This document shows positions 31,912-41,645 of a stretch of 64,000 bases of DNA, piece by piece. The position numbers were made by a program, and so were the translations under genes. Source of the DNA: Psychrobacillus sp. OK028 (GTDB lineage Bacteria; Bacillota; Bacilli; Bacillales_A; Planococcaceae); the NCBI RefSeq assembly GCF_900103605.1, contig NZ_FNHY01000006.1:1-64000 (forward strand), read 5' to 3'. Numbering within the stretch: the first letter of the stretch is position 1; each line of letters starts with the position of its first letter. The notes beneath the pieces are model-generated. The model was not told the DNA's origin. It worked only from the letters and a program-made list of their open reading frames with translations, and ran no database searches.

Positions 31912-32859
31912 TTACAATTCTTTCAAATAGATCCCATACTTTTTCCAAGGTTTAAAATCTAGCTTTTCATAGAATTCAACTAGAATTGTCCAATCAATAA
32001 TAATTGTATTTATATCTCTTCCTTGTAAATAAGCCATAGCTGCTTCTACAACTTCTAGACCATACCCCTGTTTTTGCTCCTTCGGGTCGATACCTAATGG
32101 TCCAATTCCACCAATCTCCTGTTCAAACAAAGGACTCCAATATACATTTTGTGCAATAGATGGGGATAACGCATCATTCATCCTACAAAACCCAATAATG
32201 TTTCCATTTTTCTTAGCCACTACAAACTCTCTTCCTGTCCCTCCCATCTCAAAATATTTAATTGCCTCATATTCCCATCTTCCGGGAAAACATCTTTTTA
32301 AGAATGATAAAAAATCTTCCTTCTCTTTAATTGAAAGTACCGCAAAGGATGCTGAACTATTTTCAGGAAAGGGATATTTTTTAGACATATGATTAATCAG
32401 GTCGAATGTATTTATTTTATTGTAATAACCAAATTTCTCAAACCATCGTTGAACTTCCGAATATTCGTCAGGAATTCCTGAAAAATAATGAAAAGGTTCT
32501 CCAGCTAACTGTAATACTTCTGCACCATTCTCTATCAAGGCTGCTTCAGCATGTTTCAACAAAGAAGTACCTATTCCAATTCCCCTATGCTCACTATCTA
32601 CTAATAGGACTTGAATCCACCCTCTTTTCGAATCCATTACGACCGGTGTATTTTCTTGCCACATTTTAGAGACTACAAATCCAATAACTTTCCCATTGCT
32701 GTCTTCCGCTATAAATGACCCTTGTTCTAAGACATTGACGTCTGCAAAGCTATTTTGAATAAATAGCTCCTTACGCATTGGAAAATCAATACTCAACTCT
32801 TTGTTCCAAAGTGATACTAATTCATCTACTCGCTCTCTATTCCATGGTATCAGTTTCAT
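31912..32859 (-). CDS. tandem GNAT acetyltransferase
   Basis: About 315 residues with two GNAT folds. The first (about 5-150) has the acetyl-CoA loop SEHRGIGIGTSLLKHAEAAL. The second (about 165-315) has IDPKEQKQGYGLEVVEAAMAYL, a matching motif A. Start at ATG 32859, 8 nt after AAAGGAG; the upstream in-frame ATG overlaps the previous gene end and lacks a ribosome site. Last gene of the catabolic run beginning near 36.2 kb, 34 bp after the FAD oxidoreductase stop. It may acetylate a sugar amine or be unrelated; the substrate is unknown. Confidence 0.82.
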   Translation of the reverse strand: MKLIPWNRERVDELVSLWNKELSIDFPMRKELFIQNSFADVNVLEQGSFIAEDSNGKVIGFVVSKMWQENTPVVMDSKRGWIQVLLVDSEHRGIGIGTSLLKHAEAALIENGAEVLQLAGEPFHYFSGIPDEYSEVQRWFEKFGYYNKINTFDLINHMSKKYPFPENSSASFAVLSIKEKEDFLSFLKRCFPGRWEYEAIKYFEMGGTGREFVVAKKNGNIIGFCRMNDALSPSIAQNVYWSPLFEQEIGGIGPLGIDPKEQKQGYGLEVVEAAMAYLQGRDINTIIIDWTILVEFYEKLDFKPWKKYGIYLKEL

Positions 32860-32893
32860 AACAGTCTCCTTTTCTAAAGGTACTCTATTACTT

Positions 32894-34483
32894 TTACCCA
32901 AAAGTTTCTTCCATTCGTTTAATTGGATCGTCTTCCATCCCCGAGCTCCAATATATTACCTGTTCGCAATTTGATAATTCCTTCTCCAATATTTCATACT
33001 CAACGTCTTGGACGGAAGTTTCATTCTTAATAGCAAGTGCTGCTGCAACTGCTGCAGACTGCCCTAAAATCATAAACACCGGTTCCATTCGAATAGAGCC
33101 ATAAGCGATATGCGAACTGGACAAACAAACCGGGACTAATAAATTGGTACATTCATCCGCTTTTGGACGAATTGATCGATAGGAAATTTCATACGGTGAA
33201 ATTGGTACTTGCACGTCTCCCTCGTTCACACATCTACCTTCTATAACAACTCGACGACAGTTATGGGAGTCCATATGAAAAGAAGCTAGACCGATAGAAT
33301 CATTAATAAATTCTTGTTTTAAACAATTTCGATCAGTCATAACATAATCAGAAATCATTCTTCTAGCCTCTCGGATATATAACTGATGTGGCCAATGTCC
33401 TGTTTGCTCAAATTCATCCCTAGGTAGTCCCCATTCCGAGACTTCATCGCGTATTGATTGTGGAACTTCAGGTTCATTTGACAAGAAGTATAATAATCCA
33501 AGATCGTAATTCAAATGATCTTGATACATTCGCTCCCGTTTTTCATAGCTACCTTCCGGCCAATCGTAATTCATTCCAATATTGTCTGTTGAAACAGCTC
33601 CATGATTATTTAAATCAGATTTACCATTCGGTAGAGCGGTATGCAGTTTCATCGCATCCCAAACACCCGCTTTGATGTATCGAAGTAGTAATTGATATCG
33701 ATTTGGATCATAGACAGGTGGTTTCGGAAAAGGGATACGATTAGTTTCATCTTTCGTTAAACAAATACGAAAATTATAAGCTTGAATTCTATGATCTCCC
33801 TGCCCCTGAAAACCAAGTGATTCCTGCCTGTATTCCGTAATTCCTGGCAATAGCCCAGATTCCGGTAAACCTTCCACTACATACGGGTCTATCCACTTTT
33901 CAAACTTATGATGCGGTGCGCCAAATTGCACACCATTGTAAATTTCTTTATACGTGGCATTTGATTCTCGACCTACAAAATAGGAAACTCCAGCCAGAGC
34001 TAGTAAGTCACCTTCGTATGTACAGTCTAGAAATATTTTCCCCTTGTATGAAGTACCATCCTCCATCACTATTTCAGAAATATTAGTTTGATTTTTCTTC
34101 ACTTCTTTTAAATGCTGTCTATAATAGATAGGAATATCATACTTTTCCATCCATTGATCAAACACGTGACGAGCAACTTTTGGCTCGAACTTCCATTGCT
34201 TTTGTTTTCCATAATACTGTGCTATTGCATCGTAAAATTCTCTGGAGAGCCCTCCCACTGCATCCTCCGCACCTAGATCCGTCGCTCCTAATCCACTTGT
34301 CGTCATCCCACCAATATTGCCACTGAATTCGGCAATTACTACAGTTAGACCCATTCTTTTCGCTTGAATAGCTGCAGTTAGACCGGCAGGAGTCCCTCCA
34401 TAGATAACCAAATCCTTTTCAACAACAGACGGGTTTTTCTTTTTTTCAGTTGGCACATAATAATGTAGATTGTTAAAATCCAT
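32894..34483 (-). CDS. FAD-dependent oxidoreductase (FAD_oxidored family), copy 1
   Basis: A 529-residue flavoprotein. The dinucleotide motif LVIYGGTPAGLTAAIQAKRMG (about 25-45) is followed by IGGMTTSGLGATDLG. The C-terminal half holds IAYGSIRMEPVFMILGQSAAVAAALAI, the typical family close. Members of this family are common in glycan-degradation clusters, where they are thought to oxidise sugar hydroxyls or lactones. It has a paralogue at 40074 in the same locus. The start is ATG with GGAGG upstream. 18 bp after the DUF4838-like gene stop. Confidence 0.85.
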   Translation of the reverse strand: MDFNNLHYYVPTEKKKNPSVVEKDLVIYGGTPAGLTAAIQAKRMGLTVVIAEFSGNIGGMTTSGLGATDLGAEDAVGGLSREFYDAIAQYYGKQKQWKFEPKVARHVFDQWMEKYDIPIYYRQHLKEVKKNQTNISEIVMEDGTSYKGKIFLDCTYEGDLLALAGVSYFVGRESNATYKEIYNGVQFGAPHHKFEKWIDPYVVEGLPESGLLPGITEYRQESLGFQGQGDHRIQAYNFRICLTKDETNRIPFPKPPVYDPNRYQLLLRYIKAGVWDAMKLHTALPNGKSDLNNHGAVSTDNIGMNYDWPEGSYEKRERMYQDHLNYDLGLLYFLSNEPEVPQSIRDEVSEWGLPRDEFEQTGHWPHQLYIREARRMISDYVMTDRNCLKQEFINDSIGLASFHMDSHNCRRVVIEGRCVNEGDVQVPISPYEISYRSIRPKADECTNLLVPVCLSSSHIAYGSIRMEPVFMILGQSAAVAAALAIKNETSVQDVEYEILEKELSNCEQVIYWSSGMEDDPIKRMEETFG

Positions 34484-34501
34484 TAATAAGACCTCCGTTT
34501 A

Positions 34502-36196
34502 CTACTTCTTTTTACTCATCATGTTTTCCCACTCATTTGCATAAACTTTGTTTATCAGTCGAAGATAGTAAATATAAAATAGAGTCATTTCTTTTTGTGA
34601 AAAAGAATTATAGTTATCCTTCCTTTGAAGCACTAATAATGATTCTATTCCTGATAACTCAATAGTGGATAAATACTTATCTACGCCCTTGAGTTCAGTG
34701 GAAATTTGTTTTGAATTCGCAGATTGCATAACTTTTTCCGGGTCAACAACTCTCTCGGGAAATAGCGGGACATTCCATCTAGTAAATGGAGAAATCAATT
34801 TTTCTAAATCTAAAAGCATCTTTCTAAAAGTATCTTTCTCTTCCTGGAAAACAGAGAAGTACTCTTCCAATACAATCTCAAGCTCTTCCCCCCATGCGAC
34901 ACGCGAGTATATATAATTATTTAAATGATGAATCCACTTCCAAGGATAATTAGCACTTACTACCTGATTTGTTGGTTTTCGATGCATTGGAACAATTAAA
35001 TTTAATGCACCTTGTACTTGCAATTGTTTATAATCCTGTAAATCACTTGCTATTCTAGTAAGAAGCGGCGGAAAAAGCTCACTTAACATAAAGTGATCAC
35101 TATAATATTCTAAGACTGTTAAAGAGCGTCCCTGACTAATCGCCTGGGTGTTCCAATCGTCTAAAGTGCGTTTTGCCTTAACTTGGTTAGGTTCACTGGA
35201 ATGTAGTGAATTGGAGTAGTCTCTTCCCCAATATGCGTATAAGACATCTACTTCAGCGGATACTTCCGTTTGCCTTCTTTCGAGCATGTCCCATGATAGT
35301 CCAGCATTATAAACTATATACTCAACCTCGACTTCTAAGTTAGCAGCCTTTAACGATGAATTTAGTCTCTCCGTAAAACGAATATAATTTGATAAAAATC
35401 CATCTGCATTTTTTTCTTCTATCCCTACGTCCTCTGGCCATAACGAGATTCTGGTTATTACTTCATCCTCACTACAAATTGATATTATCTTATTAATCAC
35501 TTCATCTTGAAGCGCTACATTTTCCGCAAAAAACTCTAGGTTCTCGTAATTATTTATCTGATTATTTTCTTGATCTTTTTGGATTTTGCCAAGTAAATAT
35601 TTTAGGCTATGTCCTCCCAATGTTACTTGCACATCACGTTTTTTTAACCCGGGTCTAACGTAGGATTTTATTTCATCCCATAAAAAGAAAGTAAAGAAAA
35701 ATTCATTTTGACCGTTCTTCACACCCCAATCAATGAGGGAATTTATGTACCCAGGGTCATTTATCGTTTCCAAAATATTTCCTCGCCTAACAAACATCGG
35801 TTCGTGGGTAAATACTTCCTTGTCGTCACTATCTTGTAGTTCTACCATTTCCTCTTTATCCAAGTGAATCCACTGGTAGCCCAAGAATTTTTTACAATAC
35901 TCATATACTCCATATAAAAGGGCTCTAGGCTCATTTCCAATAATCCACAAGTCGTTGCCCGCTGAAACGAACGCAAAGCCATCAGCATTAATATTGGGAA
36001 CATTTTCTGCCGAAATCATTTCCCGGTATTGAATAGTAGTAATTAAGATAATTCTTTTATCAGCTTCATTTGCTTCTGGTAGATAGGTTTTATCATGTAT
36101 GGAGCTCTCATAACCAGCTTTTTCTACTAACCTTTTTAACTCTTCAATCGCAAATAGAATAGTCTCGTGACTTTGACAATAAATTATTTTCAGCAC
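34502..36196 (-). CDS. DUF4838/alpha-glucuronidase-N-like glycosidase-type protein
   Basis: About 564 residues. The N-terminal about 100 residues match the GH67/GH20b-like N-domain (IIYCQSHETILFAIEELKRL, then DLWIIGNEPRALLYGVYEYCKKFLGYQWIH). The remainder resembles DUF4838 proteins: HEPMFVRRGN, a long alpha/beta body with LWPEDVG and VDVLYAYWGRDYSNSLHSSE, then a helical end. It is intracellular, with no signal peptide, so it would act on imported oligosaccharides. Start GTG 36196, 9 nt after AAAGGTG; GTG 36208 is too close to the ribosome site. Catalytic acids cannot be assigned from sequence alone. Confidence 0.68.
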   Translation of the reverse strand: MLKIIYCQSHETILFAIEELKRLVEKAGYESSIHDKTYLPEANEADKRIILITTIQYREMISAENVPNINADGFAFVSAGNDLWIIGNEPRALLYGVYEYCKKFLGYQWIHLDKEEMVELQDSDDKEVFTHEPMFVRRGNILETINDPGYINSLIDWGVKNGQNEFFFTFFLWDEIKSYVRPGLKKRDVQVTLGGHSLKYLLGKIQKDQENNQINNYENLEFFAENVALQDEVINKIISICSEDEVITRISLWPEDVGIEEKNADGFLSNYIRFTERLNSSLKAANLEVEVEYIVYNAGLSWDMLERRQTEVSAEVDVLYAYWGRDYSNSLHSSEPNQVKAKRTLDDWNTQAISQGRSLTVLEYYSDHFMLSELFPPLLTRIASDLQDYKQLQVQGALNLIVPMHRKPTNQVVSANYPWKWIHHLNNYIYSRVAWGEELEIVLEEYFSVFQEEKDTFRKMLLDLEKLISPFTRWNVPLFPERVVDPEKVMQSANSKQISTELKGVDKYLSTIELSGIESLLVLQRKDNYNSFSQKEMTLFYIYYLRLINKVYANEWENMMSKKK

Positions 36197-36208
36197 AATT
36201 TTTAACAC

Positions 36209-36511
36209 CTTTCTAAGGAAAAATGGGTAAAAGAAATGTCCTGCCCTTTATGTCAAAACCTGTTTCTACCGTTTTCAAAGGGCTATGGACAGACACCTTG
36301 CTATATTATTATCGAATGAATTTTTAGTGATATTGGTTGGCCATTCGCCACTATTATTCATGCTTTCAAGGTCCATGATTCCAGTATTCAAAGGATACTT
36401 TATTTATATTTTTTAAAAGCTCAAGCGCCTATGCAAGCCATGACTAGCCTGGAGCTAGTCAATTAAGAGTAAAAGATGCTTTCTTTTACCGAAACAACTA
36501 GTTGCTTTTTA
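36209..36511. other. intergenic gap splitting the catabolic run, possible cre-like site
   Basis: About 300 bp. Contains a perfect hairpin GACTAGC/GCTAGTC (36442-36460) and GTAAAAG/CTTTTAC near 36469-36488, plausible end signals for the upstream gene block. On the minus strand a sequence TGAAAACGGTAGAAACA near 36262-36278 resembles a CcpA cre site with one extra base. No gene. Confidence 0.35.
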
Positions 36512-37492
36512 TTAGTCCTTTAATATCACTACCTCTTTTAACTCATTCGACTCGTAAGCAGCTAAAGCAACTTCCAATGACTTTAATCCATCAAATCCAG
36601 TTATCGATGGCTGTTTACCTTCTCTTATGCAATTTACGAAATCTAAGATCAGACCGAAGTCCATATCATTCCCAAAGAAATGGTGTTCAAGCGATTTCTT
36701 TCCGTTAGAAAAAATTCTAAAATGCTCTTTGAAAGCATCTACCTTTACCGTTTCTTTTGTACCGATTACTTCAATTGTGACATCTCCCCATGTTGGATAT
36801 TCAGTAAATCGGGACCAGCTTGCATCATGAGAAGCTATGACACCGTTCGCAAATTCTAAGGTTAGTAAGCCAACGTCATCTATATCTATATTATGGAAGT
36901 ATGAATCGACGTAAGATTTTACCTCTACAACTTCCTCGTTTAAAAACCAGCGCATTATATCTACCATATGCACTGTATGATCTAATACCGCCCCCCCACC
37001 TGATTGAGCTTTGTCTATAAACCAACCATCAGGATTTTGGCCGCGATTCGTTGTTCGAAAGGCTAGTATCTCTCCTAACTCACCTTGATCAATCATTTTT
37101 TTAAGCTCTTGAATTGGAGAGCTAAAGCGAACAGGATAAGCAATTTGCAACGTAACATTATGCTCTTCACAAACTTCAATCATCTCATTAGCATCTTCAA
37201 CATTCGTTGCGATTGGCTTTTCACATAAAATATGCTTCTTGGCTTTTGCAGCGTTTACTACCATTTCTTTGTGACGACTATTCTCACTACAGATAATTAC
37301 TGCATCCATACTATGGTTTAAAAAATCAGTCTGATTAGAATAATGGGGGACATTATATTTTGCAGACACCTCTTTACCTCTGTTAATATCCTCATCAAAA
37401 ATAGCTGCTATCTCTACATGAGGGATTTTCTCTAAGCTATCTGCATAGCTATAAGCATGCATATGGGCAAAGCTCATTATGCCAATCTTCAT
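36512..37492 (-). CDS. Gfo/Idh/MocA-family oxidoreductase, copy 1
   Basis: A 326-residue NAD(P)-dependent sugar dehydrogenase-type enzyme. N-terminal Rossmann domain: KIGIMSFAHMHAYSYADSL, a variant of GxGxxG lacking the canonical glycines. The Gfo/Idh/MocA catalytic stretch is HILCEKPIATNVEDA (about 90), with Lys in EKP. The C-terminal half-barrel has SGGGAVLDHTVHMVDIMRWF with the catalytic His region. Start: ATG with GGAGGTG 7 nt upstream; it overlaps the upstream gene by 4 nt. Part of the operon running from 45.8 kb. Confidence 0.88.
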   Translation of the reverse strand: MKIGIMSFAHMHAYSYADSLEKIPHVEIAAIFDEDINRGKEVSAKYNVPHYSNQTDFLNHSMDAVIICSENSRHKEMVVNAAKAKKHILCEKPIATNVEDANEMIEVCEEHNVTLQIAYPVRFSSPIQELKKMIDQGELGEILAFRTTNRGQNPDGWFIDKAQSGGGAVLDHTVHMVDIMRWFLNEEVVEVKSYVDSYFHNIDIDDVGLLTLEFANGVIASHDASWSRFTEYPTWGDVTIEVIGTKETVKVDAFKEHFRIFSNGKKSLEHHFFGNDMDFGLILDFVNCIREGKQPSITGFDGLKSLEVALAAYESNELKEVVILKD

Positions 37493-38226
37493 TTTTGAGC
37501 ACCTCCATCTAAAAGTTTTTGGAAGTCGTCTAATTGTAAAAAAACTTTTTCATCTAGAACTCTTGCGGAGCTTAGAATAGCATCTACCGAATAAGTTAAT
37601 GGAGATTTCGTCTTATCGTTTGGAGTTATCGGTTTCATTTGATCACTGTCAAATTCAACAATACTTTTTATACCACTCCATTCAAGCTCTATCTTCTCTT
37701 GATTACCGACTGTATATTCGATATGTGCCATCGTTCCATTCTCAAAATGTAGCATGATAATCATGTGTCTTGGGACTTTGGATGAATCTGTTTTATTTAT
37801 ATGAATATCTTTTAGTTCACCAAACAAAGAAGAAAACATATATAATTCTCCAGCCATCAATGATTGAAGACTTTCTTTACTACTAGTGCGTCTAAATCTA
37901 AAAACTCCTTTGGGTTGAGGTTCATTCTTTATGATTTGGGAGAAACTATGGAAAAATGGAAAGGCTTCCAATTCAAAGTAAACAAAGACTTGATCGTTCC
38001 TATGCTTCTCCATTAACAAGCTGTATGGCAAATATATATTTTCTTTTTTACTAGCTATAGCTTTTGCATATTCCGTCGTAGCTACTACGTAATTAGTATT
38101 TTCATTACTACTCCCTGAAATCTCATCTAGCGACTTTAAAATGGTTAGATTAGCTAGAGTGGAGTGAGTATTTATTTTTTCTAAATCACTGAGAATAATA
38201 TTACCGATGATTTCCGCCCTCCTCAT
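37489..38226 (-). CDS. Gfo/Idh/MocA-like C-domain protein, no canonical Rossmann motif
   Basis: A 245-residue protein I do not recognise directly. The second half (about 120-210) resembles the beta-sheet domain of Gfo/Idh/MocA enzymes: AGELYMFSSLFGELKDIHI, then HMIIMLHFENGTMAHIEYTVG. The first half lacks a clear GxGxxG and the EKP signature, so it is probably not an active dehydrogenase by itself. It may be a subunit of a neighbouring dehydrogenase or a decayed paralogue. It overlaps the isomerase gene by 26 nt and copy 1 of the dehydrogenases by 4 nt, so it is expressed with them. The ATG start has no strong ribosome site and may rely on coupling. Confidence 0.55.
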   Translation of the reverse strand: MRRAEIIGNIILSDLEKINTHSTLANLTILKSLDEISGSSNENTNYVVATTEYAKAIASKKENIYLPYSLLMEKHRNDQVFVYFELEAFPFFHSFSQIIKNEPQPKGVFRFRRTSSKESLQSLMAGELYMFSSLFGELKDIHINKTDSSKVPRHMIIMLHFENGTMAHIEYTVGNQEKIELEWSGIKSIVEFDSDQMKPITPNDKTKSPLTYSVDAILSSARVLDEKVFLQLDDFQKLLDGGAQK

Positions 38227-39064
38227 TTAACAATTTTCTTAAACGATTAACAGCCTCTTCATTTGCCAGTTTTGCATCATCTACACCTTCATACTCTATC
38301 GATAGCCATCCATTGTATTGGACTTTCTTTAATCCATTTACAATATATTCAAGATTTACTTTTCCATCCCCTGGTATCACTCCGATCAATTCGATGCCTT
38401 CTGTCGATCGAAAACCATTCAACTGCTCATTTTCTACTTTTTCACGAAAATCTTTGAAGTGAACATGAACTACCTCATTTTTCAACTGCTCAAATGCTTC
38501 CTCTGGAGACTCATGAACAAGCAAAAAATTCCCCGTATCAAATGTCGATTTTACATACGGACTATTAACTTTTTGAATTATATTATTTACTTGATCACTT
38601 TTGCCTGCTAATAATCCATGGTTTTCTATAGCAAGGTACACTCTTTCTTTTTCAGCCAACTCAGCACATTCTTTTAAGCCGTTCACGATTAAGTCAGCTC
38701 CGTTTTCAAAGGTCAAATTCTCATCGATATCTCCGCAAAATACACGAACTATATTAGTACCTAACTTTTTGGCAACTCGAATTCCATCTAAAACTTTAAG
38801 CACTTCTTTATCATGTTCTTCTTTAGAGTCCTTCACAAAATTATTCGATACATCATAAGCAGATACTTCTAAATTATTTTTCTTCAAAGCCTCTTTTATT
38901 GATTTAATCTCTTCTTCTTTATCGTTAGGAGTTTTCCAGTAAAAATCTAGTAACTCTACACCATCTAAAGAAATACTCTTTGCATAATCAATAAAATCAA
39001 GCACAGACCAATTTTCCTTCTTTATAGTAGAAGCTAAACTGTACATACTTACACTTACCTTCAT
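38201..39064 (-). CDS. sugar phosphate isomerase/epimerase (xylose-isomerase-like TIM barrel)
   Basis: About 287 residues of the AP-endonuclease-2/IolE-like family. Motifs: SLDGVELLDFYW (about 32), NIVRVFCGD (about 110), LAIENHGLLAGKSDQV (about 145, metal Glu and His), STFDTGNFLLV (about 170), VHVHFKDFR (about 195) and WLSIEYEGVDD near the end (metal Glu). It would isomerise or epimerise an imported keto sugar or inositol-like intermediate. Start ATG 39064, 6 nt after AAAGGCGGG. It overlaps the next gene by 26 nt and follows the acetyl esterase closely. Confidence 0.85.
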   Translation of the reverse strand: MKVSVSMYSLASTIKKENWSVLDFIDYAKSISLDGVELLDFYWKTPNDKEEEIKSIKEALKKNNLEVSAYDVSNNFVKDSKEEHDKEVLKVLDGIRVAKKLGTNIVRVFCGDIDENLTFENGADLIVNGLKECAELAEKERVYLAIENHGLLAGKSDQVNNIIQKVNSPYVKSTFDTGNFLLVHESPEEAFEQLKNEVVHVHFKDFREKVENEQLNGFRSTEGIELIGVIPGDGKVNLEYIVNGLKKVQYNGWLSIEYEGVDDAKLANEEAVNRLRKLLNEEGGNHR

Positions 39065-39077
39065 CATAATCCCGCCT

Positions 39078-40058
39078 TTAGATAGCATTCACCAAATGTT
39101 TCATGATAAATGACAATTTATTTTCTTCGTGAAACGGATTATTCTCATGTGTGAATTGAGGATATACCTCTATTCTTTTTTCAGTTGATGACAAATGATT
39201 ATATGCAGCAAAAACCGTAGACGGTGGGGTTACTGCATCCTCAAGCCCTATCGTCATTAGTGCTGGACAAGTAATTTCATCACAGAAATGAACGGAATCT
39301 ATATAGCCTAAAGTGCGCATTACTTTATCGTAAGTTTTATATTGAGGATCAGTTAGCTTAAAATAATTTACAATCTCCATGTACGGTCCTAGATTCGCTA
39401 CTTCTAATGCACGTTCAAAATGGGCAATAAATGGGTAATCCGCAATAACAAGGTCAACCTTTCCAATGAGTGCCGCTAAGCTAAGGGCTAACCCACCACC
39501 TTGTGAGGAACCTGTTAATCCTAACTTAGTCACTGCTACTGGAGCGTCCTCAGATCTTATCCATCGTTCTATCATGAGTAGATCCCTATAGACATTTGTA
39601 TAATAATAGTTTGTTGGATCCTGAATCCCTTTTAGCATCCATCCAGGAGTTCTACTGCCATTTAAATATTTTGCAAAATCTGGAGAGTTGCCTTGACCAC
39701 GAACGTCAAAAGAGTATACAGCTACACCTAGGGAAGTCCATTTCAAGTAGTCAATCGGCAATCCACAACTTCCGGTATAGCCATGAAAGTTTATAATAAC
39801 TGGGCAATTATCAACAGACTTAGGCTTTATCAAAAAGCCTGTTAATGGTGTACTATCCCAGCTTTTAAAGGTAATATCTGCCACCTCAACTGTTGGTACC
39901 GGATAGTTTCTCCACCCTACATCTACAAATGGAAGAATCGATATGAGGTCATTTTTTTGTTTCTCCCAAAATAATTTAAAATCAGTAGGTTTATTAGTAA
40001 GGCTTGGCTTATACTCTCTTAGTTCCTCAATCGGTAAATCTCCAACCTGTCTACCCAT
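39078..40058 (-). CDS. acetylxylan esterase / cephalosporin-C deacetylase family (CE7)
   Basis: A 326-residue alpha/beta hydrolase of carbohydrate esterase family 7. The signature set is complete: DVRGQGNSPD (RGQG), GLTGSSQGGGLAL (nucleophile Ser in GxSQG), GLEDAVTPPS (Asp) and FTHENNPF (His-Glu). CE7 enzymes remove acetyl groups from sugars and short xylo-oligosaccharides and are cytoplasmic. This points to an acetylated sugar as the substrate of the locus. Start: ATG, weak ribosome site. It lies 15 bp downstream of the FAD oxidoreductase copy 2. Confidence 0.9.
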   Translation of the reverse strand: MGRQVGDLPIEELREYKPSLTNKPTDFKLFWEKQKNDLISILPFVDVGWRNYPVPTVEVADITFKSWDSTPLTGFLIKPKSVDNCPVIINFHGYTGSCGLPIDYLKWTSLGVAVYSFDVRGQGNSPDFAKYLNGSRTPGWMLKGIQDPTNYYYTNVYRDLLMIERWIRSEDAPVAVTKLGLTGSSQGGGLALSLAALIGKVDLVIADYPFIAHFERALEVANLGPYMEIVNYFKLTDPQYKTYDKVMRTLGYIDSVHFCDEITCPALMTIGLEDAVTPPSTVFAAYNHLSSTEKRIEVYPQFTHENNPFHEENKLSFIMKHLVNAI

Positions 40059-40073
40059 AATTATCCCACACGA

Positions 40074-41645
40074 TCATTTATTTATTTTTTCATAAAACGA
40101 TTGCGGCCACTCCAATTCAAAGCCGTCCATTCTTAGTCGCTTTTGAAAATCTACTAACAGATCTTTATCTTTCCGAACCTCTTTTGGAGTTACATCATTT
40201 TCTAAACAAAATGCTACTAATGCTCCACATGCTTCTCCTATGTTCCATTCAGTTGGATGCAATCGATAACAGCCATTCGTTATGTGTGTAGTTCCAATAT
40301 TTTTACAACCTGCCAATATATTATCTGCATCTTTCGGAATGATTGCTCCTAGTGGAATATGATAAGGCAGAGCCTGAATATCGAGATATGTGCGCCCAGA
40401 AATACTAGGATGTAGATCAATACTATATGAACCTATACCAATTCGATCCTCATATAGCTTCCCTGTCTTTCCGCTATTAAATAGTGGAGAAACATCCTGT
40501 TCGACAATCGTATATTCAGCTTGTATCCGTCTAGATTCTCTAATATAAGGAGCTTTCGCCAAGCCATCTTCCGTCCCGAATATTTCCTTATGTAACTTTA
40601 ATCCGGGATATCCCTTTCCTCCGTCCGGTCTTGGAGCTTCCGTTTGCAACCAATATAAAAGCGATAGACTTAATTGTTTTGCTTGATATATATTTTTTTC
40701 TTTTTCTTCTATTGATACATCATAAATATTGCCTAAGAAGTAATCACTTTGGGGCCAATTCATTAAACTAACGTCTTTTGAATCATTAAAAGAACGAAAC
40801 TGATTTTCATCATAAATACGGCGATACTCCCATAGCGGAAATCCACTTTCTTCTCGGAACAGCGAGTATCTTCTTTTTTCCTTTGTTATTGGATGAGGAG
40901 CAAAGAAGCTCAAATATTTGTCAGGCCAAATATTCGGGTGGAACTCTTTCCAAAATGTATACATTTTCGGCTTTTCGATAACATGATTTTCTCCTTCTCG
41001 ATTTTCCATCGCTAGTACGTAAGTAAAAGCTTGAATATCAATAGGATCCGCTTCTTCTAAAGCATTAGGTTCATTCCATTCACTCTTTCCTTCAGCTCCC
41101 GTAACGTATGGTAGCTTCGCTAGAGGAAGTAAATCACCTGATTCTGTTGCATCCACAAAATATAAGGCTGTATATTCGGCTGCCTTCCCAGTTTCTATAT
41201 TTACAACAGAAACATCAACTAATTTTCTCCCCTCTCTATTTACTGACTTCACCACCGTATTTAACTCAATTGTTAGTAAGTTTCTTAATACGTATGGTAA
41301 AAGCATTTCATTTAAAACATGTAAACTGACTCGTGGATCATGACAAATATTACTGACAAGACCATTTCCGGGATTAAATTTATCGTTTTTCTCTAGAGGG
41401 TCCATCATGTTTGTATAAAAGTCTCTTACTTTTTCTCGATATGTTCTATATCTTTTAGTTGAACCGAACTCTTCAATCCATGGATGTTCATCAGGAGGCA
41501 CTCCCTGTGAAGTAGACTGTCCTCCGATCCAATCCGTCTCCTCTATTAAAATTACCTTTAATCCTTTTGCACATGCGGATAAAGCTGCAGCACATCCGCC
41601 TAGCCCGCCACCGACGATTACCAAATCTATTTTATTTGTATTCAT
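40074..41645 (-). CDS. FAD-dependent oxidoreductase (FAD_oxidored family), copy 2
   Basis: A 523-residue flavoprotein. DLVIVGGGLGGCAAALSACAKGLKVILIEETDWIGGQSTSQGVPP is a complete FAD-binding N-terminus with the IGGQ loop of this family. Mid-region WLQTEAPRPDGGKGYPGLKL and IRESRRIQAEYTIVEQDV, C-terminal ILAGCKNIGTTHITNGCYRLHPTEWNIGEACGALVAFCL. Distantly related to copy 1 at 32894, so probably a different step on the same sugar. The start is ATG, immediately adjoining the dehydrogenase gene end; the ribosome site is weak. Confidence 0.87.
   Translation of the reverse strand: MNTNKIDLVIVGGGLGGCAAALSACAKGLKVILIEETDWIGGQSTSQGVPPDEHPWIEEFGSTKRYRTYREKVRDFYTNMMDPLEKNDKFNPGNGLVSNICHDPRVSLHVLNEMLLPYVLRNLLTIELNTVVKSVNREGRKLVDVSVVNIETGKAAEYTALYFVDATESGDLLPLAKLPYVTGAEGKSEWNEPNALEEADPIDIQAFTYVLAMENREGENHVIEKPKMYTFWKEFHPNIWPDKYLSFFAPHPITKEKRRYSLFREESGFPLWEYRRIYDENQFRSFNDSKDVSLMNWPQSDYFLGNIYDVSIEEKEKNIYQAKQLSLSLLYWLQTEAPRPDGGKGYPGLKLHKEIFGTEDGLAKAPYIRESRRIQAEYTIVEQDVSPLFNSGKTGKLYEDRIGIGSYSIDLHPSISGRTYLDIQALPYHIPLGAIIPKDADNILAGCKNIGTTHITNGCYRLHPTEWNIGEACGALVAFCLENDVTPKEVRKDKDLLVDFQKRLRMDGFELEWPQSFYEKINK

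Noticed and set aside
36262-36278. Definite CcpA cre site upstream of the DUF4838-like gene
   Set aside because: TGAAAACGGTAGAAACA needs a one-base insertion to fit the consensus; kept only as a weak remark.
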